Origin: Bifidobacterium asteroides
GTDB taxonomy: Bacteria > Actinomycetota > Actinomycetes > Actinomycetales > Bifidobacteriaceae
Direction of reading: 5' to 3'
DNA length: 64,000 bases
Assembly (NCBI RefSeq): GCF_009683175.1
Contig: NZ_WKKW01000002.1
Coordinates: 124,001 to 188,000, forward strand
Shown here: positions 26,685 to 34,736 of the stretch, piece by piece
Position numbering within the stretch: the first letter of the stretch is position 1
Layout: the number at the start of each line of letters is the position of its first letter
Program-made: the position numbers and the translations under genes
Notes under the pieces: model-generated
What the model was told of the DNA's origin: nothing
Databases searched by the model: none
What the model saw: only the letters and a program-made list of their open reading frames with translations

Positions 26685-27695
26685 ATGTCCGACATACGCG
26701 ACGTCGCCAGAAGGGCCGGGGTCTCGGTCAGCACAGTATCTTATGCCTTCTCCGGCAAGCGCCCCGTTTCTCCGGAAACCTACCAGCGGATCATGCGGGC
26801 CGCCGACGAACTGGACTACGCCCCGGATGCCGGCGCCCGGATGCTGCGGGCCAAGCGCAACCAGATCGTCGCCCTGAGCGCCCCCCTGCGCCCCGGACAG
26901 AACCGGGCCTCCTACGCGGATTACTTCATCGAAATGGCCAGCTGCGAGCATGCTCGCGGTTACGACTCCCTGCTGTTGACCGCTGAGAATGGTGTTGAAG
27001 ATATTCGGCGGGTCACCCGTAGCAATCTGGCTGACGGGGTGGTCCTGATGGATCTGGTGGACGATGACATCCGTGCCGCCCAGGCCGCCTCATACGGACG
27101 CCCCTGCGTGGCCCTGGGAGTGCCTCGGCAGCACGCGGCCTGCGCCTGTGTGGATTTGGACTTTGATCTGATGGGCCGCATGGCGGTGGAAGCCATGGCC
27201 CGAGCGGGACGCAAACGCCTGCTCTTTCTGGAGGATCTGGAAGGCGAATACCGGCGCGGGTCCGGCTTCCGTCTTATCCTGCTACGCAGTCTCAAGACCT
27301 GGGCCCACCGCCTGGGCATGGATCTGCAGCTTCAACCGGGGCCTACCGGCAGCGATCTGGCCTACACCCAGCAGGTGCTGGACGTCATCCATCACGGCCG
27401 CATCGATGGCCTGATTGGTCAGATTCGCCCCTCCCTGCTGGACACCGTGGTGGTCCGCATGCGCTCGGACGGCGTGAGCATTCCCGATGACGTGGCCGTT
27501 CTGTCCTGCGCCGCAGGCAAGGTCAGCCCTACCCTTGAGCTTCAAGGCATATCCGAGATGCCCCTTACACCACGCTCACTGTGCGCCAAGGCCGCGGATC
27601 TGCTGACCCAGGCTGTGGAGGAGGGGGTTTCCCTGGCCGGTCGGGTCCAACTGGAGCGTCCCAGGCTGATCGACCGCTCCTCCATCAGCCGATAG
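26685..27695 (+). CDS. LacI-family transcriptional regulator
   Basis: This 336-residue sugar-responsive repressor has an N-terminal helix-turn-helix and hinge (IRDVARRAGVSVSTVSYAF, RPVSPETYQRIMRAADELDY, residues ~3-50) followed by a periplasmic-binding-protein-like effector domain. It is convergent with the GH172 gene and four bases downstream of cysS. The inverted repeats at the promoter of the GH172/ABC operon are the natural targets, because this is the only LacI-type gene in the window and it adjoins that operon. That link is inferred, and the effector sugar is unknown. Confidence 0.88.
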   Translation: MSDIRDVARRAGVSVSTVSYAFSGKRPVSPETYQRIMRAADELDYAPDAGARMLRAKRNQIVALSAPLRPGQNRASYADYFIEMASCEHARGYDSLLLTAENGVEDIRRVTRSNLADGVVLMDLVDDDIRAAQAASYGRPCVALGVPRQHAACACVDLDFDLMGRMAVEAMARAGRKRLLFLEDLEGEYRRGSGFRLILLRSLKTWAHRLGMDLQLQPGPTGSDLAYTQQVLDVIHHGRIDGLIGQIRPSLLDTVVVRMRSDGVSIPDDVAVLSCAAGKVSPTLELQGISEMPLTPRSLCAKAADLLTQAVEEGVSLAGRVQLERPRLIDRSSISR

Positions 27696-27697
27696 AC

Positions 27698-28828
27698 TCA
27701 ACGGGGCCGACGATCCCGCTCCCCTGTCTCCAGCACATCTTCCGGGAAGGTCTGGTGGGGCTCCTGCTGGTACCAGTAGGCCACGCTGGCCAGGTCGTCC
27801 TGACGCTCGAAGTAGCCCTGCTCGTCTACGCCGATCTGTTGCAGGGTCACCTTGATGTCGCTGCTGAAAATAATGGGGTCGGGGATGTGCCAACGGTAGA
27901 ACCCCCTGGTCACCGGAGTATCGGCATCCCAGTACTGGGATGCGCGGTTGTCCAACTGCCTGGAATGGAAGGGAAATCCCATATAGGCCCCGCTGTAGGT
28001 GACCTCGTGCATGCGGCCATCGGGGTCCTGCCCGGCAAAGCTCCAGGCACCACCGAAGTAGTCCTCGCTGCCCGTGGAGCACCAGGTGGGATAGTCCTTG
28101 TCCCCGTCCAGATAGACCTTGACCTCACCCTCGCCCCACCAGCGGCTCTCCAGAGCTGTCAGAGCCAGATAGGTGCCCACGTAGGAGCCCCGGCCATGCA
28201 CCCCATCCAGAATCACGTAGTCCTGACCCAGTTCGGTGACCCGCTGACGGCGCCACTGGGCATGGAAGGTCATGACCTCTTCGGGCAACTCGTCCTTCTC
28301 CACGTAGTCGATCTGGTAGAAGAAGGCCTCAATGGGCTCGTTGTGCCGGTTGCGCAGGACGATCCGTGCCCCGTCATGGAAGGGCATGGGCCAGTAGCAG
28401 TTGAAGCCCCGGCGCGGGTAGACGGCCACAGGCACGGATTCCACCCGGCAGGCCTGGGCGTGGCCACAGCAGAAGAAGTCACCCAGGGGCACACAGACTG
28501 AGGGTGTCTGTTCGCCATCCCAGTAGCATTCCAGGATCAGGTTGCGCAGGACGTTGGGCCCGGTGGGCGAGGTGGCATCGGTCACGGTCATCCAGATATG
28601 ACGGATCTCGCCCGCGCCGGACAGGTCTGCCAGGACCATGTCCTGACCGGGAGGAATGTTCCTGAGACAGGGGGTCCCCTTTCTGGATGGACCGAGATTG
28701 CTTGCCGTCATGGCTGCACTGCCCTTGCCTCCACGAGGGTTCTCGGCGTTGATGCAGCGGGTGCGGTCTGCGGATGGGCGGGTCAGCGCCTCAAGACCGT
28801 TGGTGATGTTCGGCATGGTCATACCCAT
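27698..28828 (-). CDS. GH172 (DUF2961) glycosidase
   Basis: This 376-residue cytoplasmic protein has the DUF2961 pattern, now glycoside hydrolase family 172, in which a Bifidobacterium dentium enzyme acts on difructose dianhydride I and related alpha-fructofuranosides and other members act on arabinofuranosides. The conserved block is WWGEGEVKVYLDGD followed by STGSEDYFGG; the glutamates near residues 232 and 252 are the probable catalytic pair. There is no signal peptide, so the substrate must be imported, which fits the ABC importer genes upstream on the same strand. The exact sugar is not determined. Confidence 0.85.
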   Translation of the reverse strand: MGMTMPNITNGLEALTRPSADRTRCINAENPRGGKGSAAMTASNLGPSRKGTPCLRNIPPGQDMVLADLSGAGEIRHIWMTVTDATSPTGPNVLRNLILECYWDGEQTPSVCVPLGDFFCCGHAQACRVESVPVAVYPRRGFNCYWPMPFHDGARIVLRNRHNEPIEAFFYQIDYVEKDELPEEVMTFHAQWRRQRVTELGQDYVILDGVHGRGSYVGTYLALTALESRWWGEGEVKVYLDGDKDYPTWCSTGSEDYFGGAWSFAGQDPDGRMHEVTYSGAYMGFPFHSRQLDNRASQYWDADTPVTRGFYRWHIPDPIIFSSDIKVTLQQIGVDEQGYFERQDDLASVAYWYQQEPHQTFPEDVLETGERDRRPR

Positions 28829-28921
28829 GGTTGTGATTGCCTTTCATATCCGGGCCGCCCGCTCCCCTCCTCCGCCTTCTCGTAGCGGGCGACCATGTTC
28901 AGTGTACTTATGCGGCGGCGA

Positions 28922-29803
28922 TTACTTGACAGCGCCCGCCACTATCCCCTGCGAGAGCTTCCTCTGGAAGAAGATAAAGAAGATGATGGTGGGGATGATG
29001 CTGAGCAGGGAGGCGGAGGCCAGGTCGGTGGCAGCCATGGTGTGCTGCCCCTGCATGGTCGCCAGGGCCAGCGGGATGGTCTGCGTCTTCTCACTCATCA
29101 GGAAGGCCATGGGGATCATGTACTCGTTCCAGGTCCAGATGAAGAAGAAGACGAAGAGGACGCTGATGGTCGACCAGGACACCGGCAGCACGATCTTGCG
29201 CAGAATCTGCCAGCGCGAGGCCCCGTCGACAGTGGCCGCCTCCAGGATGGCTTGGGGGAAGGTCCCGTAGACCGAGGAGAGCAGGTAGGTGCCGTAGGCG
29301 CTCTGGATGATGGTGAAGATGATGATGATGGACCACTGGGAGTTATAGAAGCCCATCCACTTGAACATGACGTAGAGCGGGTAGAGCAGGGCCTCTTGTG
29401 GAACCATGTTGGCCAGCATGATGAACAGGAGGATGACCGTGTTGCCCTTGACCCTGCCGATGCCCAGGGCGAAGGAGTTGAGGACCGAGAGCAGGACCCC
29501 GACCACCGCAACCACCAGGGAAATCAGCAGGGAGTTGCCCAGCTTGAGCGGGAAATTGCTCTTGTTCCAGAAGGAGATGATACCGTCCATGCTGAAGTGG
29601 GCGGGCACGGACAAGGGGCCCGTGGCGTTGTAGTCTGCCGTGGTCTTGAATGCGTTCAGGACCAGGATCAGCAGGGGGAAGAGCATGATTACGGCTCCTG
29701 CAATCAGCAGGACCAGACCGACCCAGTTCCCCCAGGTGCGGATTCTATGGGCGTGCCGGGAGGACACCCGGGCGTCGGCTTGCAGTGTGGCTTGATTATT
29801 CAT
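28922..29803 (-). CDS. Sugar ABC transporter permease (MalG type)
   Basis: This 293-residue inner-membrane subunit of a carbohydrate importer has six predicted helices and the cytoplasmic EAA loop (EAATVDGASRWQILRKIVLPVSW, slightly over the usual length). The start is the ATG at MNNQATLQ; the longer frame upstream is unrelated sequence overlapping the other permease. It comes 21 bp after the first permease and 93 bp before the GH172 gene. No ATPase is encoded, as is usual when importers share a multi-sugar ATPase. Confidence 0.9.
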   Translation of the reverse strand: MNNQATLQADARVSSRHAHRIRTWGNWVGLVLLIAGAVIMLFPLLILVLNAFKTTADYNATGPLSVPAHFSMDGIISFWNKSNFPLKLGNSLLISLVVAVVGVLLSVLNSFALGIGRVKGNTVILLFIMLANMVPQEALLYPLYVMFKWMGFYNSQWSIIIIFTIIQSAYGTYLLSSVYGTFPQAILEAATVDGASRWQILRKIVLPVSWSTISVLFVFFFIWTWNEYMIPMAFLMSEKTQTIPLALATMQGQHTMAATDLASASLLSIIPTIIFFIFFQRKLSQGIVAGAVK

Positions 29804-29823
29804 GATGTGCTTCCTAGCCTTCC

Positions 29824-30759
29824 TCAGGCGATGCTCTTTTGCACGCGCTTCTGCACGATGGTGAAGACGATGGAGAAGATGACGATGACCACGGTCAGGG
29901 ATGTCGAGATGGCGGCGCCGTAGCCCACCTGCTGCACCTGGAAGAACTGGTTGTAGGAGTAGTAGGAGGGAACCATGGTGGAGGTGCCGGGCCCGCCCTT
30001 GGTCAGCAGATAGACCGGGGCGAAGGTCTTCAGGGCGCCGATGGTGGAGGTGAGGATGACCACCAGCAGCTCGGGGATGATGGAGGGCAGGGTGATGACG
30101 CGGAACTTCTGCCACCAGTTGGCCCCGTCCAGGCTGGCCGCCTCGTAGAGCTCGGGGTCCACCCGCTGCAGTCCGGACATGAAGATGACGATGGGATAGC
30201 CCAGCTGGATCCAGATCAGGATGACCATGAGGATGGGAAGGGCCGTGGTGGTCGAACCCAGCCAGTTGTGGGCCAGGCCACCCAGGCCGATCTTGGCCAG
30301 CAGGTCGTTGACCGCACCGTCTTCAGGCCGGAAGATCCAGCCCATGATGATGGTGGCCACGGCCACAGGCAGAACCTGGGGCAGGTAGTAGAGGGCCCGT
30401 AGGGTCGAGGAGGTGTGCGGGCCGAACTTCTTCTGGATCACGTCGGTCAGGGCCGATGAGATCAGCAGGCCCAGAACCGTGGGAATGATGACGATGGCCA
30501 CGATGATCCAGAGGGTGTGCCCGAAGGAGACCCAGAAGGTCGAGTCGCCCATGAGCCGTCGCCAGTTGCGCAGACCCACCCATTTGGTCGGCCCCACCCC
30601 CCTCCAGCGGGTGAAGCTCAGGTAGATGTTCCAGAAGATGGGCACGATGACGATGGCCACGATGCCTATCAGACCGGGAATCAGATAAGGGACGAACCGA
30701 GAGGGCGCACTGCCCGGGATGCGGGACTGCGCCTTCTTCCTGCTATGTGTGTCAGACAT
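29824..30759 (-). CDS. Sugar ABC transporter permease (MalF type)
   Basis: This 311-residue partner permease begins MSDTHSRKK after an AAGGAG site nine bases upstream. It has six helices, the N-terminal LIPGLIGIVAIVIVPIFWNIYLSFTRW segment (abbreviated) and the EAA loop ELYEAASLDGANWWQKFRVI. It forms the heterodimeric channel with the next gene and takes sugar from the lipoprotein encoded just upstream. An in-frame ATG further up lies inside the binding-protein gene and is rejected. Confidence 0.92.
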   Translation of the reverse strand: MSDTHSRKKAQSRIPGSAPSRFVPYLIPGLIGIVAIVIVPIFWNIYLSFTRWRGVGPTKWVGLRNWRRLMGDSTFWVSFGHTLWIIVAIVIIPTVLGLLISSALTDVIQKKFGPHTSSTLRALYYLPQVLPVAVATIIMGWIFRPEDGAVNDLLAKIGLGGLAHNWLGSTTTALPILMVILIWIQLGYPIVIFMSGLQRVDPELYEAASLDGANWWQKFRVITLPSIIPELLVVILTSTIGALKTFAPVYLLTKGGPGTSTMVPSYYSYNQFFQVQQVGYGAAISTSLTVVIVIFSIVFTIVQKRVQKSIA

Positions 30760-30790
30760 GCTTGTACTCTCCTTGGCGGATTGACGCAGA

Positions 30791-32101
30791 TCAGTTGTCA
30801 TCCAGATCGAGCTGGGCGACGCCGTCGTCGTAGTTCTTATGCAGGGTGTCCAAAACCTGGTCGGGGCTCTTGGTGCCGTTGACCAGCTCTTGGAAGGCGG
30901 CCGGCATGGCGTCGGTCAGGTTGGGCGCAGGGTAGTCGGGATAGTAGCTCATCCGGCTGGCGTCCGAGGCTTTGGTGTATTCATTGACCAGATCACGGCT
31001 CTTGGGGTTGGTGATGGCGTCCGTATCGGCCGCCACCGGCACGCCGCCCTTGTTGCCGATGTAGTTCTGAACCTCCTTGGACAGGACCACATTGATATAG
31101 CGGGCTGCGGCATCCTTGCGCCGTGACTTCTGCGGGATGACCAGCAGGTTGCCCGCGCAGCCCTCGACCATCCTGGCCCCTGGGAAGATGGATGCCGTCC
31201 AGTCGAAGGTCTTCACCTGTTCCATGAAGCGGGTCTGGTTCCAGGTGCCGGTCTGGTAGATGGGATAGGTCCCCTTGATGAATGCCGTGGTCGTATCCTC
31301 GGCCTTCATGCCGGTGGCGTTCTTGGAGATGTATCCCTTGTCGATCCAGTCACGGATGGTGTTGGTGGCGAAGGTCAGCGGCTTGCTTCGCCAGTTGACC
31401 GGATGCTTGTAGAGCTGCCAGTCGTCGACGAATTTGGCATCGGCCTTGGTCATGGCCAGCTGCCACCAGAGCCAAAGCACCCCGTATTCCTGGGCATCGG
31501 CCGCTATGGGCGTGACCCCGTGGCTCTTGAAGGCCTTGAGGGCTGCCACGAATTGGTCAAAGGTTTGCGGGATGGGGATCTTGTACTTGGCAAAGAGGTC
31601 CTTGTTGTAGTAGACGCGCTGCATCTCCGCATAGGAGGAAACCCCATACCAGGTATCGCCGTCCATGACGCCGCGCTTGTCGTACTTGCCCACCGCCGCC
31701 GCCTGGCCGCGCACTTTCTTGTCCCAGCCGTACTTCTGCACATAGGGCTTCAGGTCGGTCAACAGCTGCAGGGTGGACAGGACCCCGGCCGAGCCGTTGC
31801 CGCGATTGGACTCCATGACGTCCGGGGCGTCGTCCGAGTTGAGGAACTGGCTTCCATTCTGGGCAATCTGTGTGAAAGACTTGACCTCGAAATCCACCTT
31901 GATGCCAGTCTGTCGGGTAAAGATGTCGGCAGCCTTCAGCCAACCCCTGGCCTGACCGCTACTGGGCTCCTCGTAGTACCAGATCTTGATGCTGGACGGA
32001 TGGGCCTCCTGGGGAGCATCGCCCCCAGATCCGCAGGCCGCCAGTGGCAGGATCGACATGGCCAAGGCCAGGGCCGCTCCGATCCCTCTTCTGATCTTCA
32101 T
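30791..32101 (-). CDS. Sugar-binding lipoprotein of ABC importer
   Basis: This 436-residue extracellular solute-binding protein of family 1 type is the first gene of the GH172 operon. The N-terminus is a lipoprotein signal: basic residues, a short hydrophobic core and the lipobox LAAC (Cys about residue 23). The body has the usual pattern (KIWYYEEPSS, NSDDAPDVMES, VYYNKDLFAKYKI, TYPIYQTGTWN). A ribosome site TAGGAG precedes the ATG. Expression should be controlled by the dual operators and strong promoter upstream. The specificity is probably an oligosaccharide whose furanosidic bond the GH172 enzyme cleaves. Confidence 0.93.
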   Translation of the reverse strand: MKIRRGIGAALALAMSILPLAACGSGGDAPQEAHPSSIKIWYYEEPSSGQARGWLKAADIFTRQTGIKVDFEVKSFTQIAQNGSQFLNSDDAPDVMESNRGNGSAGVLSTLQLLTDLKPYVQKYGWDKKVRGQAAAVGKYDKRGVMDGDTWYGVSSYAEMQRVYYNKDLFAKYKIPIPQTFDQFVAALKAFKSHGVTPIAADAQEYGVLWLWWQLAMTKADAKFVDDWQLYKHPVNWRSKPLTFATNTIRDWIDKGYISKNATGMKAEDTTTAFIKGTYPIYQTGTWNQTRFMEQVKTFDWTASIFPGARMVEGCAGNLLVIPQKSRRKDAAARYINVVLSKEVQNYIGNKGGVPVAADTDAITNPKSRDLVNEYTKASDASRMSYYPDYPAPNLTDAMPAAFQELVNGTKSPDQVLDTLHKNYDDGVAQLDLDDN

Positions 32102-32153
32102 GATGGCTCCTAACTTCCTTGCATCCTTGCATCCATCTACTGCGATTCAACGT

Positions 32154-32169
32154 GTCGAAAGGTTTCGAC
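32154..32169. promoter_or_regulatory. LacI-type operator, downstream site
   Basis: GTCGAAAGGTTTCGAC is an inverted repeat with seven-base arms around a two-base centre, in the leader of the binding-protein gene. Its centre is 65 bp from the second site, about six helical turns, which would suit looping by a tetramer or cooperative dimers. Confidence 0.7.
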
Positions 32170-32218
32170 TTCGGGCGCATTGCTTGGCGCTGACTATCTT
32201 CGTCGACATGCCCGAGAT

Positions 32219-32234
32219 GTCGAATCGTTTCGAC
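32219..32234. promoter_or_regulatory. LacI-type operator, at the transcription start
   Basis: GTCGAATCGTTTCGAC has six-base arms (GTCGAA/TTCGAC) matching the first operator. It begins two bases after the -10 box on the minus strand, so a bound repressor would cover the start point. Confidence 0.75.
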
Positions 32235-32236
32235 TC

Positions 32237-32266
32237 AGTATAGAGGCTCAAATCGGTTCATGTCAA
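32237..32266 (-). promoter_or_regulatory. Strong sigma-70 promoter of the GH172/ABC operon
   Basis: On the minus strand TTGACA (32261-32266) and TATACT (32237-32242) are separated by 18 bp. This is the best consensus promoter seen in the window. The transcribed leader to the ATG is about 125 nt and contains both operators. Confidence 0.8.
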
Positions 32267-32293
32267 CCGGGCACACTGAAGAGGACTGCCGAA

Positions 32294-32336
32294 AATACGA
32301 AAACCCTCCCCCTTGCCCGATGGTTTCGGACAAGGG
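32294..32336 (-). terminator. Rho-independent terminator of the second ABC operon
   Basis: CCCTTG and CCGA (32310-32320) pair with TCGG and CAAGGG across one mismatch; on the minus strand the hairpin is followed by GGGAGGGTTTTCGTATTTT. It isolates the second importer operon from the promoter of the first. Confidence 0.7.
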
Positions 32337-32388
32337 AAAGGGGATTGGAAGCGCAGCGATCAGGGGCGCCGCATGCCCCCGGGGCTGG

Positions 32389-32844
32389 TCACCTTCGACT
32401 CGACGAGATCCGGCGGATGGTCTTGTTCCTGGCCACATAGGTGACAAAGGCCAGGCCGTAGGCAATCAGCGACAGCCAGTCTGCCGTGGCCAAGGAAAAG
32501 ACCATGCAGAAGATCATCCAGTACTGCACCCCCCGAATAATCGTTGAGGGCCGCATGGCTCGCAGAGCCACAATGAAGGAGACCGCCCCGAGAATGAGCA
32601 ACAGAAAACCGTAGGACTGGGCCACAGTGGCCGCGCCGTTGACTGTGGCCATGTCGTCGGCCAGACGTCCGGCCCGGCCGAGGATGGCATAGCCCTCGTC
32701 CTTGAACCAGGGCGAGTAGATGAACATGGTGACCGAGGCCATGATCACGTTGATGGCTGCCGCCACCAGGAGGATGATCCTCTCGGTCCTTCTGCTCGTT
32801 ACGTCCTTGCCCGCCGGATAGTCGCTACGGTTTTCCTTTGCCAT
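32389..32844 (-). CDS. Small four-helix membrane protein of sugar operon
   Basis: This 151-residue protein has a basic cytoplasmic N-terminus and about four hydrophobic helices (residues ~22-42, 68-90, 100-118, 122-138), ending in an Arg/Ser-rich tail. I do not recognise the family. It is the last gene of the second sugar ABC operon, 19 bp after a permease and just before the terminator, so it is presumably co-expressed. It may be an accessory to uptake or simply a hitchhiker; it is too short to be an extra permease. Confidence 0.7.
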   Translation of the reverse strand: MAKENRSDYPAGKDVTSRRTERIILLVAAAINVIMASVTMFIYSPWFKDEGYAILGRAGRLADDMATVNGAATVAQSYGFLLLILGAVSFIVALRAMRPSTIIRGVQYWMIFCMVFSLATADWLSLIAYGLAFVTYVARNKTIRRISSSRR

Positions 32845-32863
32845 TGTTGCCGCCTTTCCTGAT

Positions 32864-33808
32864 TCAGCCCTTGAGGCCCGAGGTGATGTTCAGCGACTGG
32901 AGGAAGTAGCGCTGGGCGAACACGAAGAGCAGCAGGGTGGGGATGATGGCCAGGCAGGTGGCCGCGCAAAGCGTGCCCATCTGGTTGTACTGCATCATTT
33001 GGTTGCCCAGCAGCTGCAGGCCGGCCGTGACCGGGGTCTTCTTGATGTCGTTGAAGACCAGGGTGGGCCAGAGGAAGTCGTTCCAGGCGCCAGTGAAGGC
33101 GAACAGGAAGATCACGATCAGGATTGGGCGGATGGAAGGCAGCATGATGCTGCGGAAGATGCGGAAGTCGCCGGCGCCGTCAATCTCGGCGGCCTCGTCG
33201 ATCTCCTTGGGGATCCCCTTCATGAAGTTGCGCACCAGGAAGATGTTGGCCACGTTCCCCAAGCCGGGGATGATGCAGGACCAGTAGGAGTTGATCCAGC
33301 CGAAGGTGGCCACGATGCGGTAGGAGGGAATCATGTTGACCACACCCGGGAACATCGAGATGAGCAGGAGGACGAAGAAGAGCGTATCCCTGCCCTTGAA
33401 ATTGATGCGGGAGTAGCCGTACCCTGCCAGGGCCACCACGCAGACCGCCAGGATGCCATGGGACAGCGAGATGATCAGCGAGTTGCCCAGCCAGTTGAAG
33501 ACCGGGTAGGAGGCCGAGGCCTGCAGCAGGGTCAGGTAGTTGACGGTGACCCAGTGCGCGGGCAGGAAATTGTAGGCGTTCTTCAGGAACTCCTGGGGTG
33601 ACTTGAACGATGTTGTGATGGTGTAGACCACAGGAATGATCCAGACCACAGCCAGGACGATCAGCACCACATAGATGGCCACCAGCGATGGCTTGAGCAC
33701 CTTGTGGTGGTTTTCAGGCACGTTCTCGCCGCCGGGAACCGTTGCGCTGGGGCCTGGAGCCTTGAGCCCCTTGCCCAGGGATGACATATCAAGGGTTGCC
33801 GAACTCAT
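32864..33808 (-). CDS. Sugar ABC transporter permease (MalG type), second importer
   Basis: This 314-residue permease has a ~40-residue disordered cytoplasmic N-terminus, six helices and a clear EAA loop (EIDEAAEIDGAGDFRIFRSI) at about residues 206-225. It starts one base after the stop of the partner permease, so translation is coupled. The protein belongs to the same CUT1-type transport family as the first importer but is a distinct paralogue. Confidence 0.92.
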   Translation of the reverse strand: MSSATLDMSSLGKGLKAPGPSATVPGGENVPENHHKVLKPSLVAIYVVLIVLAVVWIIPVVYTITTSFKSPQEFLKNAYNFLPAHWVTVNYLTLLQASASYPVFNWLGNSLIISLSHGILAVCVVALAGYGYSRINFKGRDTLFFVLLLISMFPGVVNMIPSYRIVATFGWINSYWSCIIPGLGNVANIFLVRNFMKGIPKEIDEAAEIDGAGDFRIFRSIMLPSIRPILIVIFLFAFTGAWNDFLWPTLVFNDIKKTPVTAGLQLLGNQMMQYNQMGTLCAATCLAIIPTLLLFVFAQRYFLQSLNITSGLKG

Positions 33809-33809
33809 G

Positions 33810-34736
33810 TCAGTCCTCCTTGTTCATGAAGAATATCTGTACCAGGGAGATCAGCATGAGGATGATCCCCAGCAACAAGGCCATTGCCGAGGCCATGCCA
33901 GCGGCCGAAGGCCCCTGCGGGAAGGCCAGGTTCCTGATGTCCATCAGCAGCACCTGCGAGGTGTAGGCAGGACCGCCGCCGGTCAGCATCTGGGGCTGAC
34001 CCCAGACGTTGAAGGCACCGCCCGTGGTCATGATGGTCGTGTAGAAGAGCGGCAGCTTGATGGCTGGCAGGGTGATGCTGAAGAACTGCCGGATGGGTCC
34101 GGCGCCGTCCACCGAGGCCGCCTCGTACAGATCCTGGCTTACCCCGGACAGGGCCGACCGATAGATGATCAGGTTGCCACCGATACCTCCCCAGAGGCTG
34201 AGGACAAAGATGGCGATCCAGGCCCAAGGCTGTTTGCCCAGCCAGTTGATGTCCCACCGGAAAGTGGTGTTGAGCAGGCCGAACTGGGAGTTGAAGACCA
34301 GCCGCCAGACCAGGGCTCCTGCGGCCACGGAGATCAGCCCGGGCACGTAGAAGATGGCCTGGAAAAGCCCCACGCCTTTCAGGTGCTTGGTCTGCAGAGC
34401 CCAGGCCAGCAGCAGGGGGACGATGATGGTCAGGGGCACGCTGATCAGCACGAAGATGATCGTGTGCCACATGTCCCTCCAGAAGATGGAGTAGAAATAG
34501 GTGGACTTGTCGAAGATCAGCTTGAAGTTGTCCAGCCCGACCCAAGTGGGGGAACCGACCAGGTTCCACCTGGTGAAGGCCAGGTAGATGCCGAAGAAGA
34601 TCGGGATGACTCCGAAGATGGCGAAGACCACCATGTGCGGGGCGATGTAGGGGAAGGCGTGCCAGAAGGACTTCTGTCCCAGCGGACGACGCTTGCCCCG
34701 TCCATCCATGACTGCGGTTGTGCCGTGTGCGCTCAT
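33810..34736 (-). CDS. Sugar ABC transporter permease (MalF type), second importer
   Basis: This 308-residue permease has six membrane helices, a typical PYIAPHMVVFAIFGVIPIFFG first helix and an EAA loop DLYEAASVDGAGPIRQFFSI. Its ATG overlaps the stop codon of the binding-protein gene (ATGA). It pairs with the following permease; no ATPase gene is present in this operon either. Confidence 0.92.
   Translation of the reverse strand: MSAHGTTAVMDGRGKRRPLGQKSFWHAFPYIAPHMVVFAIFGVIPIFFGIYLAFTRWNLVGSPTWVGLDNFKLIFDKSTYFYSIFWRDMWHTIIFVLISVPLTIIVPLLLAWALQTKHLKGVGLFQAIFYVPGLISVAAGALVWRLVFNSQFGLLNTTFRWDINWLGKQPWAWIAIFVLSLWGGIGGNLIIYRSALSGVSQDLYEAASVDGAGPIRQFFSITLPAIKLPLFYTTIMTTGGAFNVWGQPQMLTGGGPAYTSQVLLMDIRNLAFPQGPSAAGMASAMALLLGIILMLISLVQIFFMNKED

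Noticed and set aside
27696-27697. LacI regulator as part of a long cysS operon with the GH172 gene.
   Set aside because: The GH172 gene is on the opposite strand and converges with it, so co-transcription is not possible; only cysS and the regulator could share a transcript.
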